64,000 nucleotides of DNA from Parafrankia sp. EUN1f (GTDB lineage Bacteria; Actinomycetota; Actinomycetes; Frankiales; Frankiaceae), in the NCBI RefSeq assembly GCF_000177675.1, contig NZ_ADGX01000008.1, forward strand, positions 36,708 to 100,707, given 5' to 3'. Each line of letters opens with the position of its first letter. The stretch's first letter is position 1. The notes under the pieces are model-generated. The model ran no database searches and had not been told where the DNA came from. It saw only the letters and a list, made by a program, of their open reading frames with translations. The position numbers were made by a program, and so were the translations under genes. Below are positions 33,375 through 41,941 of the stretch, piece by piece.

Positions 33375-33713
33375 TTGAAGCTCGTGACGGCGATCCTGCG
33401 CCCGCACCGCGTGGATGATGTCCGCGCCGCACTGACGACGTTCGGGGTACAAGGTATGACCCTGAGTCAGGTGACGGGCTTCGGCCTCGAGCTCTGGCGT
33501 ACGCAGGCGTATCGAGGCAACGTCTTCCATGACGAATCCGTGAGCAACGTCCGGCTTGAGCTGATCGTGCCCGATGTCGACGCGCCTGATGTGGTGAACG
33601 TCATCCGGCGGGCCGCGGCGTCGGCAAGCAGTGGGGCCGGCAAGATCTGGGTCCTGCCGGTGGAGGGTCTTGTCCGGATTCGCACCGGGGAGCGAGGCCT
33701 GGACGCTCTCTGA
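33375..33713 (+). CDS. PII-like signalling protein with altered T-loop
   Basis: A 112-residue protein that aligns along its length with GlnB/GlnK: start MKLVTAILRPHRVDDVRAAL, GMTLSQVTGFG, YRG before the T-loop, LELIV, and the C-terminal signature GKIWVLPVEGLVRIRTGERG. The T-loop, however, reads NVFHDESVSN where classical PII has AEYMVDFLPK: the modifiable Tyr51 is Phe, and the loop-end FLPK motif is lost. Ligand-site elements (the B- and C-loop RIRTGERG) remain. Start TTG 33375 has GGTGGAG eight bases upstream. No amtB, glnA or glnD is adjacent, so it is an orphan. It may bind 2-oxoglutarate or nucleotides without covalent control (inference). Confidence 0.82.
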   Translation: MKLVTAILRPHRVDDVRAALTTFGVQGMTLSQVTGFGLELWRTQAYRGNVFHDESVSNVRLELIVPDVDAPDVVNVIRRAAASASSGAGKIWVLPVEGLVRIRTGERGLDAL

Positions 33714-33867
33714 TCGCAACCCAACGTCACCCAGGGCAACCAGAATGTGTATTTTCGCACACGGAAAGTAACCACCCGATGCCCGTATTGCGCTAGTTCA
33801 TCTTCTTTTCGGGGATAATTGGGCCGTGGGCGCGACGTAGGGCCGACCGGGCGGATACGGTAGCTGT

Positions 33868-33924
33868 GTTCCGGCGGGTGTCTCCCACTGAATCCCCCCG
33901 TATCAGTGGGTCGCCCGCCGGAAC
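33868..33924. terminator. Two-tier hairpin between convergent genes
   Basis: The outer stem GTTCCGGCGGG/CCCGCCGGAAC (11 bp) encloses the inner stem CCCACTGA/TCAGTGGG (8 bp) with an 11-base loop. It is followed on the plus strand by CCTTTCGTTTCC. It lies between the ends of the PII and DedA genes. Likely a bidirectional terminator, possibly a structured RNA. Confidence 0.6.
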
Positions 33925-34065
33925 CCTTTCGTTTCCGGCACTTCGCCCCCGGCTGTCGGCTCGGGTGGCCTCCCGGCACAGCACAGCGGCCCGGCACAGC
34001 ACAGTTGCGCGGGCCGATCCCGAGCGAGGCAAGCTCGCCGGCGACCACAGCCCGCGCGACGACGC

Positions 34066-34905
34066 TCAGCGATTCCGGGACGCCGAATGCCTGCCGCCAC
34101 CTCCGCGCCGCGGGTTCCGCTCGATTCGCATCGTCTGCTCGCTCTCGCCCGGCCCCGCCGGTGTGCCCGCAAGCTGGTCGGCGTAGGTCCGACCGCCCGC
34201 GGCCGGATCGTGCGCACCACTCGCGCCCGTGCCCGCGGACTGGCCCCCGGTGCCACCGGCGGCCGCGGTGGCGGCCTTTCTGCGACGAGCCCGCAGATAT
34301 TCCACGCCGATCGGCAGCACCGAGACCAGCACAAGCAGGATGAGCATCGCCTCGACGTTGTCCCTAACGAAGGCGATCTTCCCGAGGTAATAGCCGAGAA
34401 CGGTGACGCCGCAGCCCCAGAGCAGCCCACCGATCACGTTGAAGGTCACGAAGGTCCGGTAGTGCATGCGGCCCACGCCGGCGATCACCGGGGTGAACGT
34501 CCGCACGATCGGAACGAACCGGGCCAGCACGATCGACCGGGGTCCGTGCTTCTCGAAGAACTCCTGCGCCTGGTCGACGTACTCCTGTTTGAACAACCGC
34601 GAGTCCTGACGCCGGAACAGTGCCGGCCCGACCTTTCGGCCGAAGAGATAGCCGACCTGGTCACCCGCGATGGCGGCGACAGCGATCAGCGCACAGGCCA
34701 GCCACAGCGGCGTGGACACCTCGTCCCGCGAGATCAGCAGACCCAGCGTGAACAGCATGGAGTCGCCGGGGAGGAAGAACCCCACCAACAGCCCGGATTC
34801 GGCGAAGACGATCAGCAGGACCATGACGAGGCCGGCCTTGGCCAGGCTGTCAGCGCTGATTGCGTCCGGCCCGAGGGCCAGGGTGTTCGACGCGAACGTG
34901 GTCAC
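34066..34905 (-). CDS. DedA/VTT-domain membrane protein
   Basis: A 279-residue protein of the DedA (SNARE-associated/VTT) family. Motifs: FAESGLLVGFFLPGDSMLFT, GDQVGYLFGRKVGPALFRRQ, and FEKHGPRSIVLARFVPIVRT with the conserved F-x-R-x-x-P and following TFTPVIAG. Four to six membrane segments span residues 15-205. The C-terminal 70 residues are a charged, Gly/Ala-rich cytosolic tail. DedA proteins are proposed lipid-carrier flippases (for example undecaprenyl phosphate) that need proton motive force. Start GTG 34905 has AGGAGG upstream. Confidence 0.87.
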   Translation of the reverse strand: MTTFASNTLALGPDAISADSLAKAGLVMVLLIVFAESGLLVGFFLPGDSMLFTLGLLISRDEVSTPLWLACALIAVAAIAGDQVGYLFGRKVGPALFRRQDSRLFKQEYVDQAQEFFEKHGPRSIVLARFVPIVRTFTPVIAGVGRMHYRTFVTFNVIGGLLWGCGVTVLGYYLGKIAFVRDNVEAMLILLVLVSVLPIGVEYLRARRRKAATAAAGGTGGQSAGTGASGAHDPAAGGRTYADQLAGTPAGPGESEQTMRIERNPRRGGGGRHSASRNR

Positions 34906-35152
34906 TGTCGAGGGCCTCCTGGGGATCGAACGGACCGCGCGCGGCAGCGCCGTAGGTAATTCCAGGGTCTCACGTCCACGGGGCGGCTCAGCTCCGGCCT
35001 CGGGCCGGACCGAGACCACCGGGACAGCGGGCGTACAGCAGGCCAGCGGTGGACGGGCGCCGGACAGGCCGCTGGACGGGCCGCCGGACAGCGGAAACAC
35101 AGCTGACACCCAGATGGTGCCGACCCCGGCAAAGCACCCATAACCTTTCGGG

Positions 35153-36496
35153 GTGACGAGACCCCGGATCCGTCTCCTCTGCCTCACCCTCGGCGCCGCC
35201 GCTCTGACCACGCCACTCACGGCCTGCACCGCGCGCTCGACCTCCGCCACGGCCCTGCGTCCAACAGCGCCGACAGTGGCGTCGGCCACCGCGCCGACGA
35301 GGACGTCCAAAACGACGAATCAGCCCAGGGCAACCGGAACGGCGACGTCCGCCGCCAGCTACCAGCTGAGCGGCTACGGTCTGAAAGACCTCACCGTCAA
35401 CGGCCGCGCCGGATCCGAGGACCTCGCCGACCTGCCCGCCGGGAAGCCCGGTGAGCTGGTGTCGACCGCCCCGGTGACCGCGCCGGACGGCCTGCGGGCC
35501 TGGCGGATGCTGTACCACTCCACCGGTCCTGACGGGGAGGACCGGCTCGTCACGGGTCTCGTGGTGGCCCCGGCGGCAGGCACGCCCGTTCCGCCCGGTG
35601 GCCGCCAGCTGGTCGCGTTCGGCCACGGGACCACCGGGATCAACGACAGCTGCGCCCCCTCGAGAGCGGACTCGCCGCTGTCCACCGTCGGCGGGACGCT
35701 CCAACTCGCCAGGGATGGGAACGTCCTGGCCATCACCGACTACACCGGACTCGGCGGGCCCGGTGAGCACCCGATCTACGTGGCCGACGTCGAGGGGAAA
35801 GCAGTTCTGGACGCCGCCCGGGCCGCGCGCTCCCTCACGGCCGCCCAGGTGGGCCGTGATGTCGTCCTCTGGGGGTATTCGCAGGGCGGCCAGGCGGTGC
35901 TCGCCGCCGGTGGTCTCGCCACCGCCTACGCGCCTGACCTGCCAGTACGCGGGGTCGCGGCGACCGCGCCCCTGGCCGATCTGCGGACGTCCCTGCGTGA
36001 GCTGCTGGCGACGCCGGGGGGCGTCGGCTACCTGTTGCTCGCGGTGCTGGGTGTCACCGTCGCCGATCCGGCTGTCAACCCGGCGGGCCTGCTCACCGCC
36101 ACCGGCCGGAGGCTGAGCGCCTTGGCGCACAACCGATGCGCGATCGACCTTCTGCAGGCGAGCACCGGTGAGTCCGTCACCAGCGTGTTCACCAGCGATC
36201 CACTGCGCACGGAGCCGTTCGCCGGCGCCCTGGAGCGTCAGTGGCAGCAACTGGAGAAGCCGGGGCCGCCGAAGCTCGTGCTCCAGGGCGACCTGGACAC
36301 CGTGATTCGCCAGCCCACCACGGACAACGTGGTCCGCGCGCTGTGCGCGGCTGGCGGCCCGGTGGAGTACCGCCGCTACCAGCTGGCCGACCACCTCACG
36401 GTCGTCAACGCGTCCATGCGGGACCTCTCCGCCTGGATCAACGCGCGCTTCGCCACCGACGACACGGCCGCGCCGGACAGTTGTTCACAGCTTTGA
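35153..36496 (+). CDS. Secreted lipoprotein lipase (LIP family)
   Basis: A 447-residue exported hydrolase. The signal peptide ends in PLTAC, a lipobox (Cys about 25), followed by a 45-residue Thr/Ala-rich linker. The alpha/beta-hydrolase domain has the nucleophile elbow LWGYSQGGQAVL (Ser about residue 244), a likely acid in LQGDLDTVIRQP and a catalytic His in LADHLTVV. An FGHGTTGINDSCAPS oxyanion-side loop matches the secretory lipase (LIP) family. It would hydrolyse extracellular esters or triacylglycerols; substrate unproven. Start is GTG. It converges on the TetR gene; GC-rich tandem palindromes (36520-36570) lie between them. Confidence 0.83.
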   Translation: MTRPRIRLLCLTLGAAALTTPLTACTARSTSATALRPTAPTVASATAPTRTSKTTNQPRATGTATSAASYQLSGYGLKDLTVNGRAGSEDLADLPAGKPGELVSTAPVTAPDGLRAWRMLYHSTGPDGEDRLVTGLVVAPAAGTPVPPGGRQLVAFGHGTTGINDSCAPSRADSPLSTVGGTLQLARDGNVLAITDYTGLGGPGEHPIYVADVEGKAVLDAARAARSLTAAQVGRDVVLWGYSQGGQAVLAAGGLATAYAPDLPVRGVAATAPLADLRTSLRELLATPGGVGYLLLAVLGVTVADPAVNPAGLLTATGRRLSALAHNRCAIDLLQASTGESVTSVFTSDPLRTEPFAGALERQWQQLEKPGPPKLVLQGDLDTVIRQPTTDNVVRALCAAGGPVEYRRYQLADHLTVVNASMRDLSAWINARFATDDTAAPDSCSQL

Positions 36497-36519
36497 CCGC
36501 GCCGACCCCCACGGCCGCG

Positions 36520-36570
36520 CGGCCGCGCGGCCGCGCGGCCGTGACCGCGGTCGTGACCGCGGTCACGGGC
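36520..36570. terminator. Tandem palindromes between convergent genes
   Basis: Repeated GGCCGCGC units followed by GTGACCGCGGTC twice in tandem, ending in CAC. They can fold into several strong hairpins between the lipase and TetR stops, a likely bidirectional terminator. Confidence 0.45.
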
Positions 36571-36583
36571 CAGGACGTCCACG

Positions 36584-37333
36584 TCACCCACCCGCGGGCA
36601 GGGTGCGAGCGGAGTCCCCGGCCGCGGCGAGGGAGTACTCGACGAGCCTGCGGTGGAAGGAGGTAACCGGCCCGGCAGCGTCCGGCCCACCTGCGGCGTT
36701 CGGGCTATCGCGGTCCGGGCCACCGGGGTCCGGGCCACCGGGGTCCGGGCCACCGGGGTCCGGGCCACCGGGTGGGATGCCGTAGCCGAAGGCCTGCCGC
36801 CCAAACGCCTGCCGGGTCAGCAGCACGCCCAGGAAGGCACTGGCGGCCAGATCGGTGTCCAGGTCCGGCCGGGTCTCGCCGCGCAGCCGGGCGTCGTGGA
36901 AAGCGTCCTGGACGGCTGCCGCGCACCGGTCCACCGACTCCCGCCGGAAGGCCGCGTACAGGTCGGGATAACGCGAGAGCTCGGCCAGACAGCGGGCGAG
37001 GATCGACATCCGCGGTTCGGTGAAGACAGCGTCGACCTGCGGCGCCAGTCTGAGCAGGTCCGCGCGCAGCGAGCCGGTCCGGGGTGGCACGAGACCGGCG
37101 GACAACGTGCCCAGGGCGGCGAGCACCAGCGCGTCGCGGGTGGGCCAGCGGGCGTAGATGCCGCGTTTCGCCACTCCCGCGCGGGCCGCGACGCTGTTGA
37201 CGCTGAAGCCGCCGACGCCCTGGTCGGCCAGCTCCTCGACGGCGGCCCGCAGGACCCGATCGTCGATCGTCGCGTCCCTGGGGCGGCCCCGACGCGGCCG
37301 CGAACAGTCCTCGGCCGGATCATCGGGAGCCAT
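36584..37333 (-). CDS. TetR-family transcriptional regulator
   Basis: A 249-residue regulator. The N-terminal helix-turn-helix is clear (DDRVLRAAVEELADQGVGGF, SVNSVAARAGVAKRGIYARW, RDALVLAAL). The C-terminal ligand domain (residues 90-200) is of the TetR_C type. Near the end lies a tandem GGPDP repeat (about four copies), encoded by a 12-bp DNA repeat at 36720-36770 and prone to length change. ATG 37333 is chosen, as upstream residues do not resemble the family. It is convergent with the lipase gene and 344 bp from the divergent glycosyltransferase operon, a possible target. Confidence 0.85.
   Translation of the reverse strand: MAPDDPAEDCSRPRRGRPRDATIDDRVLRAAVEELADQGVGGFSVNSVAARAGVAKRGIYARWPTRDALVLAALGTLSAGLVPPRTGSLRADLLRLAPQVDAVFTEPRMSILARCLAELSRYPDLYAAFRRESVDRCAAAVQDAFHDARLRGETRPDLDTDLAASAFLGVLLTRQAFGRQAFGYGIPPGGPDPGGPDPGGPDPGGPDRDSPNAAGGPDAAGPVTSFHRRLVEYSLAAAGDSARTLPAGG
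36716..36772. repeat. 12-bp tandem repeat coding GGPDP units
   Basis: The unit GGGTCCGGGCCA, including CCACCGG, recurs about four times in the TetR gene's 3' part. Confidence 0.7.
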
Positions 37334-37677
37334 CCGTCCAGGGTAGGCGTCTGACCGCAGCCCAGCGGAAACCACACAGCGTAGCCGCAGGGCGTGGGAG
37401 GTGGACCGGGTCCCGGCCGGGGGCGCGGCCTGGGTGGCCGGGCCTGCTCCAGGACGGGACTTGGCAGGTCGCGGATGGTTCGCACCCGAAGGAACCGTCT
37501 GCCCAATGTACGGACAACCACGTCGGGCCGGCCGTAGCACCAACTACGCTAAGTAGCCGGATTTGCCCGAAAGCAGCCGAAAGTATCCAGATTCCGTGAA
37601 GATCGGCGTCTAATGTCCTAGTGTTCCAGCAACGGCGCTGTCCACGGGCTCGCGGGACCCGTAGGAGGCCGCGAGCG

Positions 37678-39024
37678 ATGGAGGGCGCACCGTTGCGGAT
37701 TGCGTTGTTGTCGTACCGAAGTCTTCCTACCTGTGGTGGCCAGGGAGTGTACGTACGGCACCTCTCGCGTGAACTGGTTACGCTAGGTCACCAGGTCCAC
37801 GTTGTGAGTGGGCCGCCCTATCCGGTGCTCGACCCGGGCGTGGAACTCACCGAACTGCCGAGCCTCGACCTCTACCGCGACGGAGACCCGTTCCGCTGGC
37901 CGGGGTTCCGGGAGTTCAGGTCCCTCGCGGACGTGGCCGAATTCGGCATGATGCGCACCGGGCAGTTCTCGGAGCCGCTGGCGTTCTCGATCCGGGCCTT
38001 CGAGGCGCTGCGCCCGCGGCGCGGGCAGGGCCGGCCGGACTTCGACATCGTCCACGACAACCAGACGCTGGGCTACGGCCTGCTGCCGCTGCGCCGGGCG
38101 CTGCGCCCCTACGGGATCCCGGTCGTCTCCACGATCCACCACCCGATCACCGTCGACCGCCGTCTGCACCTGGCCGCGACGACCGGGCGGCGGGCCCGGC
38201 TCGGTGTTCGTCGCTGGTACTCGTTCCTGCCCATGCAGGGACGGGTAGCCCGTGGTCTCGACGGAGTGGTGGTGCCGTCGGAGAGCTCGCGGCACGAGAT
38301 CGTCGCCGACATGAACGTGCCGCTTGATCTGATGCACACCGTTCCGCTCGGCGTCGAGTCCGACGTGTTCACCCCGAGCCCGGCCGAACCCACTGGAGAC
38401 CAGGGCGGCCAGGCTGCCGCCAGCACCCAGGTCCCCGGGCGGATCGTGGTGGTCACCAGCGCGGACGTCCCCCTCAAGGGCCTGATGGTGCTGCTGGAGG
38501 CGCTCGCGAAGCTACGGGTCGAGCGCCCGGCGCACCTGGTGTGCATCGGGAAGGTCCGGGAGGGCGGGGCGGCGCAGCGCCGGGTCGTCGAGCTCGGGCT
38601 CACCGAGGCGGTCACCTTCCGGTCCAATGTGCCCCAGCCCGAGATGGTCGAGCTGCTGCGCACCGCCGAGGTCGCCGTGGTGCCCTCGCTCTACGAGGGC
38701 TTCAGCCTCCCCGCGGTGGAGGAGATGGCCTGCGGGCTGCCGCTGGTCGCGACGACCGCCGGCGCGCTGCCCGAGGTGGCCGGACCGAGCGGGGAGGCCG
38801 CGCTGCTGGTGCCCCCGGGCGACGCCGACGCGCTCGCGGGCGCGATCAGGACACTGCAGGACGACCCCGAGCTGCGCGCACGGATGGGTGCTGCCGGCCG
38901 GCGCCGGGTCGAGGAGCTCTTCTCCTGGAAGGCCGCCGCGGCCGGCACCGCCGCCTGGTACGAGAAGGTGCTCCGGGAGACCAGGCCGACCGCCGGCCAC
39001 AGCCAGGTATCCGCCGCATGCTGA
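37678..39024 (+). CDS. Family 4 glycosyltransferase
   Basis: A 448-residue GT-B enzyme. The N-terminal Rossmann domain begins LRIALLSYRSLPTCGGQGVY (donor/acceptor loop GGQGVYVRHL). The C-terminal domain has GRIVVVTSADVPLKGLMVLL and the nucleotide-sugar site PSLYEGFSLPAVEEMACGLP (E-x7-E motif). Length is typical. It transfers a sugar from a nucleotide donor to an unknown acceptor at the cytosolic side. ATG 37678 has GTAGGAGG upstream. The next gene starts within its last codons (7-base overlap), so the three genes to 40956 form an operon. Confidence 0.87.
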   Translation: MEGAPLRIALLSYRSLPTCGGQGVYVRHLSRELVTLGHQVHVVSGPPYPVLDPGVELTELPSLDLYRDGDPFRWPGFREFRSLADVAEFGMMRTGQFSEPLAFSIRAFEALRPRRGQGRPDFDIVHDNQTLGYGLLPLRRALRPYGIPVVSTIHHPITVDRRLHLAATTGRRARLGVRRWYSFLPMQGRVARGLDGVVVPSESSRHEIVADMNVPLDLMHTVPLGVESDVFTPSPAEPTGDQGGQAAASTQVPGRIVVVTSADVPLKGLMVLLEALAKLRVERPAHLVCIGKVREGGAAQRRVVELGLTEAVTFRSNVPQPEMVELLRTAEVAVVPSLYEGFSLPAVEEMACGLPLVATTAGALPEVAGPSGEAALLVPPGDADALAGAIRTLQDDPELRARMGAAGRRRVEELFSWKAAAAGTAAWYEKVLRETRPTAGHSQVSAAC

Positions 39025-39806
39025 CCGTCGACTTCGACCGCTTTCCCGTCCCAGGGAAGGCCCTCGTCCTCGACCTCGGCTGCGGCGCCGGCCGGCACTC
39101 GTTCGAGGCGTTGCGCCAGGGTGCCCGGGTCATCGCCCTCGACTACTCGGCCGACGAGGTGGCCGGGGTGAACGCGATGTTCGGCGCGATGGCCGCCGAG
39201 GACCAGGTGCCCCCGGGCGGGCAGGCGGCGGCGGTGCGCGGTGACGCGCTGTCGCTGCCCTTCGCGGACGGCACCTTCGACCGGATCATCGCGGCCGAGG
39301 TGCTGGAACACCTCCCCGCGGACGCCGGCGCGATCGCCGAGCTGGCCCGCGTGCTGCGCCCCGGCGGACTCGCCGCGGTCACCGTGCCCGCGCGCTTCCC
39401 CGAGCGGATCTGCTGGGCGCTGTCGGACGATTACCACAACGTCGAGGGCGGCCACGTCCGCATATACCGCCAGGACGACCTCGTCGCGAAGCTGCGTGCG
39501 GGTGGCCTGGACCTGATCGGCCAGCACCGCGCGCACGCGCTGCACGCCCCGTACTGGTGGCTGCGGTGCCTGGTCGGTGTCCACGACGACAACCATCGGG
39601 CCACAAAGCTGTACCACCGGCTGCTGGTCTGGGACATGATGCGCCAGCCGGCGATCACCCGCCGGACGGAGCAGCTGCTCAACCCGGTCCTGGGCAAGAG
39701 CCTGGTGCTGTACCTGCGCAAACCACGACTTCAACCACCTGCCCGGACGTCCGATCGCTCGGCAGGTGATCACCTCACCGTGGGGGGCCCGCGTGCCGGC
39801 GAGTGA
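39018..39806 (+). CDS. Class I SAM-dependent methyltransferase
   Basis: A 262-residue methyltransferase of the UbiE-like group. Motif I is VLDLGCGAGRHSFEAL (residues 18-33), motif II VIALDYSADEV, and the post-motif FDRIIAAEVLEHLPADAGAI is typical. The C-terminal half (HALHAPYWWLRCLVGVHDDN) has aromatic residues that may contact a lipid or sugar substrate. The start overlaps the glycosyltransferase gene by seven bases and the end overlaps the next gene's possible GTG. Substrate unknown; context suggests it modifies the same product as the glycosyltransferase. Confidence 0.86.
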   Translation: MLTVDFDRFPVPGKALVLDLGCGAGRHSFEALRQGARVIALDYSADEVAGVNAMFGAMAAEDQVPPGGQAAAVRGDALSLPFADGTFDRIIAAEVLEHLPADAGAIAELARVLRPGGLAAVTVPARFPERICWALSDDYHNVEGGHVRIYRQDDLVAKLRAGGLDLIGQHRAHALHAPYWWLRCLVGVHDDNHRATKLYHRLLVWDMMRQPAITRRTEQLLNPVLGKSLVLYLRKPRLQPPARTSDRSAGDHLTVGGPRAGE

Positions 39807-40956
39807 CGCCTCGCCGACCGGACCGATCCTCGACGCCGCCCAGCTACGTGCCACCGCGGACGCCATAGCCGCCGCCCAGGAGCCCGACGGGGCCATCCCG
39901 TGGTTCCCGGGCGGGCACACCGACGCCTGGGATCATCTGGAATGCGCGATGGCGCTGTTGATCGCCGGGCGCGTCGACGCCGCGGACGCCGCCTGGGACT
40001 GGCTGTGCCGCAAGCAGCGCCCGGACGGCTCCTGGCCGGCGAAAACCGTCGGCGGTGTCATCACGGAGGACTTCGCCGACAACAACCAGTGCGCCTACGT
40101 GGCGACCGCGCTCTGGCACCGCTGGCTCGCCACCGGCGACCGGGCGTTCGTCGACCAGCTATGGCCGGTCGCCCGGGCCGCGCTCGACTTCGTCGTGGAC
40201 ATGCAGGCGCCCGCCGGCCAGATCTGGTGGGCCCGCGACGCCGCCGGGAACGACTACCCCGAGGCGCTGCTGACGGGATGTTCGTCCACCCTGCACAGCC
40301 TGCGCTGTGGGCTCGGGCTGGCGGCGCTCGTCGACGATCCACAACCGGGCTGGGAGCTGGCGGCGGGCCGGCTGTGGCACGCCCTGCGCCACCACCCGGA
40401 GAACTTCATCTCCCGGGATCGCTGGTCGATGGACTGGTACTACCCGGTGATCGGCGGCGCGCTGCACGGCGCGGAAGCGCGAGCCCGGCTACGCAGCCGC
40501 TGGGACGACTTCGTGGTGGACGACCTCGGCATCCGCTGTGTCGACGACGAGCCATGGGTTACCGGGGCGGAGACCTGCGAGCTGGCCATCGCGCTGCATC
40601 TCGCCGGCGAGTCCGACGAGGCCGCCCGGATGGTGCGCAACATGCAGCACCTGCGCACCGCGGACGGCGCCTACTGGACCGGCTGGCAGTTCGTGGCACG
40701 GTGCCACTGGCCGGAGGAGCAGTCGACCTGGACCGCGGCCGCGGTCATCCTCGCCGTCGACACGCTCACCGGCGGGCCCACCGAGCGGGCCTTCCGCGGC
40801 GACGGCCTGCCCGAGGCCCTGCAGGCCGCATCCGCCCCGCACGGGGCATCCGCACCGCACGCCGACCTGCCCGGACCCCGCCGGGCCCCCGAATCCCCGG
40901 AGCCCGGGTCCCAGAGCCCCCACCAGCAGCCCGCGGACGAGTCTCCGCGGGCGTGA
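39766..40956 (+). CDS. Prenyltransferase/squalene-cyclase-like alpha-barrel protein
   Basis: A 396-residue protein built of alpha-hairpin repeats: IAAAQEPDGAIPWFPGGHTD and WLCRKQRPDGSWPAK carry the Q-x-x-D-G-x-W/P repeats of the terpenoid cyclase/protein prenyltransferase fold, and WQFVARCHWPEEQSTWTAAA is a later hairpin. The cyclase DxDD acid motif is not evident, so catalysis is unclear. The C-terminal 60 residues are Pro/Ser-rich. Start GTG 39766 overlaps the methyltransferase gene; GTG 39793 is an alternative. Databases label such proteins prenyltransferase; with a glycosyltransferase and methyltransferase beside it, a glycolipid or isoprenoid product is plausible (inference). Confidence 0.7.
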   Translation: MITSPWGARVPASDASPTGPILDAAQLRATADAIAAAQEPDGAIPWFPGGHTDAWDHLECAMALLIAGRVDAADAAWDWLCRKQRPDGSWPAKTVGGVITEDFADNNQCAYVATALWHRWLATGDRAFVDQLWPVARAALDFVVDMQAPAGQIWWARDAAGNDYPEALLTGCSSTLHSLRCGLGLAALVDDPQPGWELAAGRLWHALRHHPENFISRDRWSMDWYYPVIGGALHGAEARARLRSRWDDFVVDDLGIRCVDDEPWVTGAETCELAIALHLAGESDEAARMVRNMQHLRTADGAYWTGWQFVARCHWPEEQSTWTAAAVILAVDTLTGGPTERAFRGDGLPEALQAASAPHGASAPHADLPGPRRAPESPEPGSQSPHQQPADESPRA

Positions 40957-40990
40957 CAGGGGCCTGCTGACAGGGGCCTGCTGACGCGGC

Positions 40991-41608
40991 TCAGAACAGC
41001 CGGCGGAGAACCCGCAGGGATCCCGTCCGCGACATCTCGGTGAATCCGTCCCGGACGGCGCGAAGCAGCACGTGGTACGGCGCCTGGCCGCCGTCCGCCG
41101 GGTCGGGGAACACGTCGTGGATGACCAGCCGGCCGCCGGGACGCACATGGCGGGCCCAGGCCTCGTAGTCAGCCTGGGCCTGCTTCTCGGTGTGCCCGCC
41201 GTCCAGGAAAAGCAGGTCGATCGGCGTCGACCACCAGCGGCCGACCATCTCCGAGCGCCCGATGACGGGTGTGACGACGTCCTCGACGCCGGCGGCCTCC
41301 AGCGTGGAGCGCAGGGTCGGCAGCGTGTCCATCCGCCCGCTCCGCTCGTCGACGAGCGTGGTGTCGTGGTACTCCCAGCCCGCCTGGTTCTCCTCCGAGC
41401 CACGGTGGTGGTCGACGGTGACGACCACGGCGCCGACGAGCCGGGCCGCCGCGGCGAGGTAGAGGGTGGACTTGCCGCAGTAGGTGCCGATCTCGCAGAT
41501 GAGCCCACCGCCGGGAAGCTCGGCGGCGGCCGCATGCAGCGCCTGTCCTTCTTCGGGTGGCATGAAGCCCTTGGCAGCCTCGGCCGCCTGCCGCAACGCC
41601 ACGTCCAC
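40991..41608 (-). CDS. Class I SAM-dependent methyltransferase (cephalosporin hydroxylase-like type)
   Basis: A 205-residue methyltransferase. Motif I is ICEIGTYCGKSTLYLA; then VVTVDHHRGSEENQAGWEYH, the acidic DLLFLDGGHTEKQAQADYEA, and HVRPGGRLVIHDVFPDPADG. This order fits the methyltransferase-24 group. GTG 41608 is chosen because GAGGAG lies eight bases upstream; the longer open frame to 41926 would cover a DnaA-box cluster and is unlikely to be coding. It converges on the operon 37678-40956 and probably acts in the same pathway. The intervening 34 bases carry a tandem TGACAGGGGCCTGC repeat. Confidence 0.82.
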   Translation of the reverse strand: MDVALRQAAEAAKGFMPPEEGQALHAAAAELPGGGLICEIGTYCGKSTLYLAAAARLVGAVVVTVDHHRGSEENQAGWEYHDTTLVDERSGRMDTLPTLRSTLEAAGVEDVVTPVIGRSEMVGRWWSTPIDLLFLDGGHTEKQAQADYEAWARHVRPGGRLVIHDVFPDPADGGQAPYHVLLRAVRDGFTEMSRTGSLRVLRRLF

Positions 41609-41941
41609 GTCGTCGTCTCCTCGTCCCAGGTGGGGGATCCGGGTGGGGATCCGGGGTCCGCGACCAGCGGGATGACCCGCTCGGCTCCCCGCCCCGTAGC
41701 CGATGCCGCCTGCTCGTCTTACCAGAACTGGCAAAGCGCATGCATGGGATGCGGGCCGACACTTCGCCCACCGGTTCGCGGCTCGCACCCATCCACCCGT
41801 GGCGTTCGTGTCGGCTTCCAGGCACCACTCACCACGATTGGCACCCACATACCGACCTATCCACAGGATCATCCACAGCTTTATCCACAGCCCTGTGCAC
41901 AGACCCGTGGACAACCACAGGACCACAAGGCCCAGACCGCG
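41609..41941. other. Gap with four clustered DnaA boxes
   Basis: CTATCCACA (41857), TCATCCACA (41869), TTATCCACA (41881) and CGTGGACAA (41906) occur within 58 bases. The cluster lies upstream of the methyltransferase gene and downstream of the NUDIX gene. No gene of its own. Confidence 0.75.

Noticed and set aside
38691..39920. 409-codon frame opposite the glycosyltransferase and methyltransferase genes
   Set aside because: Antisense shadow with no domain; the plus-strand genes have full motif sets.
41609..41926. N-terminal extension of the methyltransferase gene
   Set aside because: GTG 41608 has a well-spaced GAGGAG, and the extension would translate a DnaA-box cluster into Trp/Leu-rich residues unlike the family.
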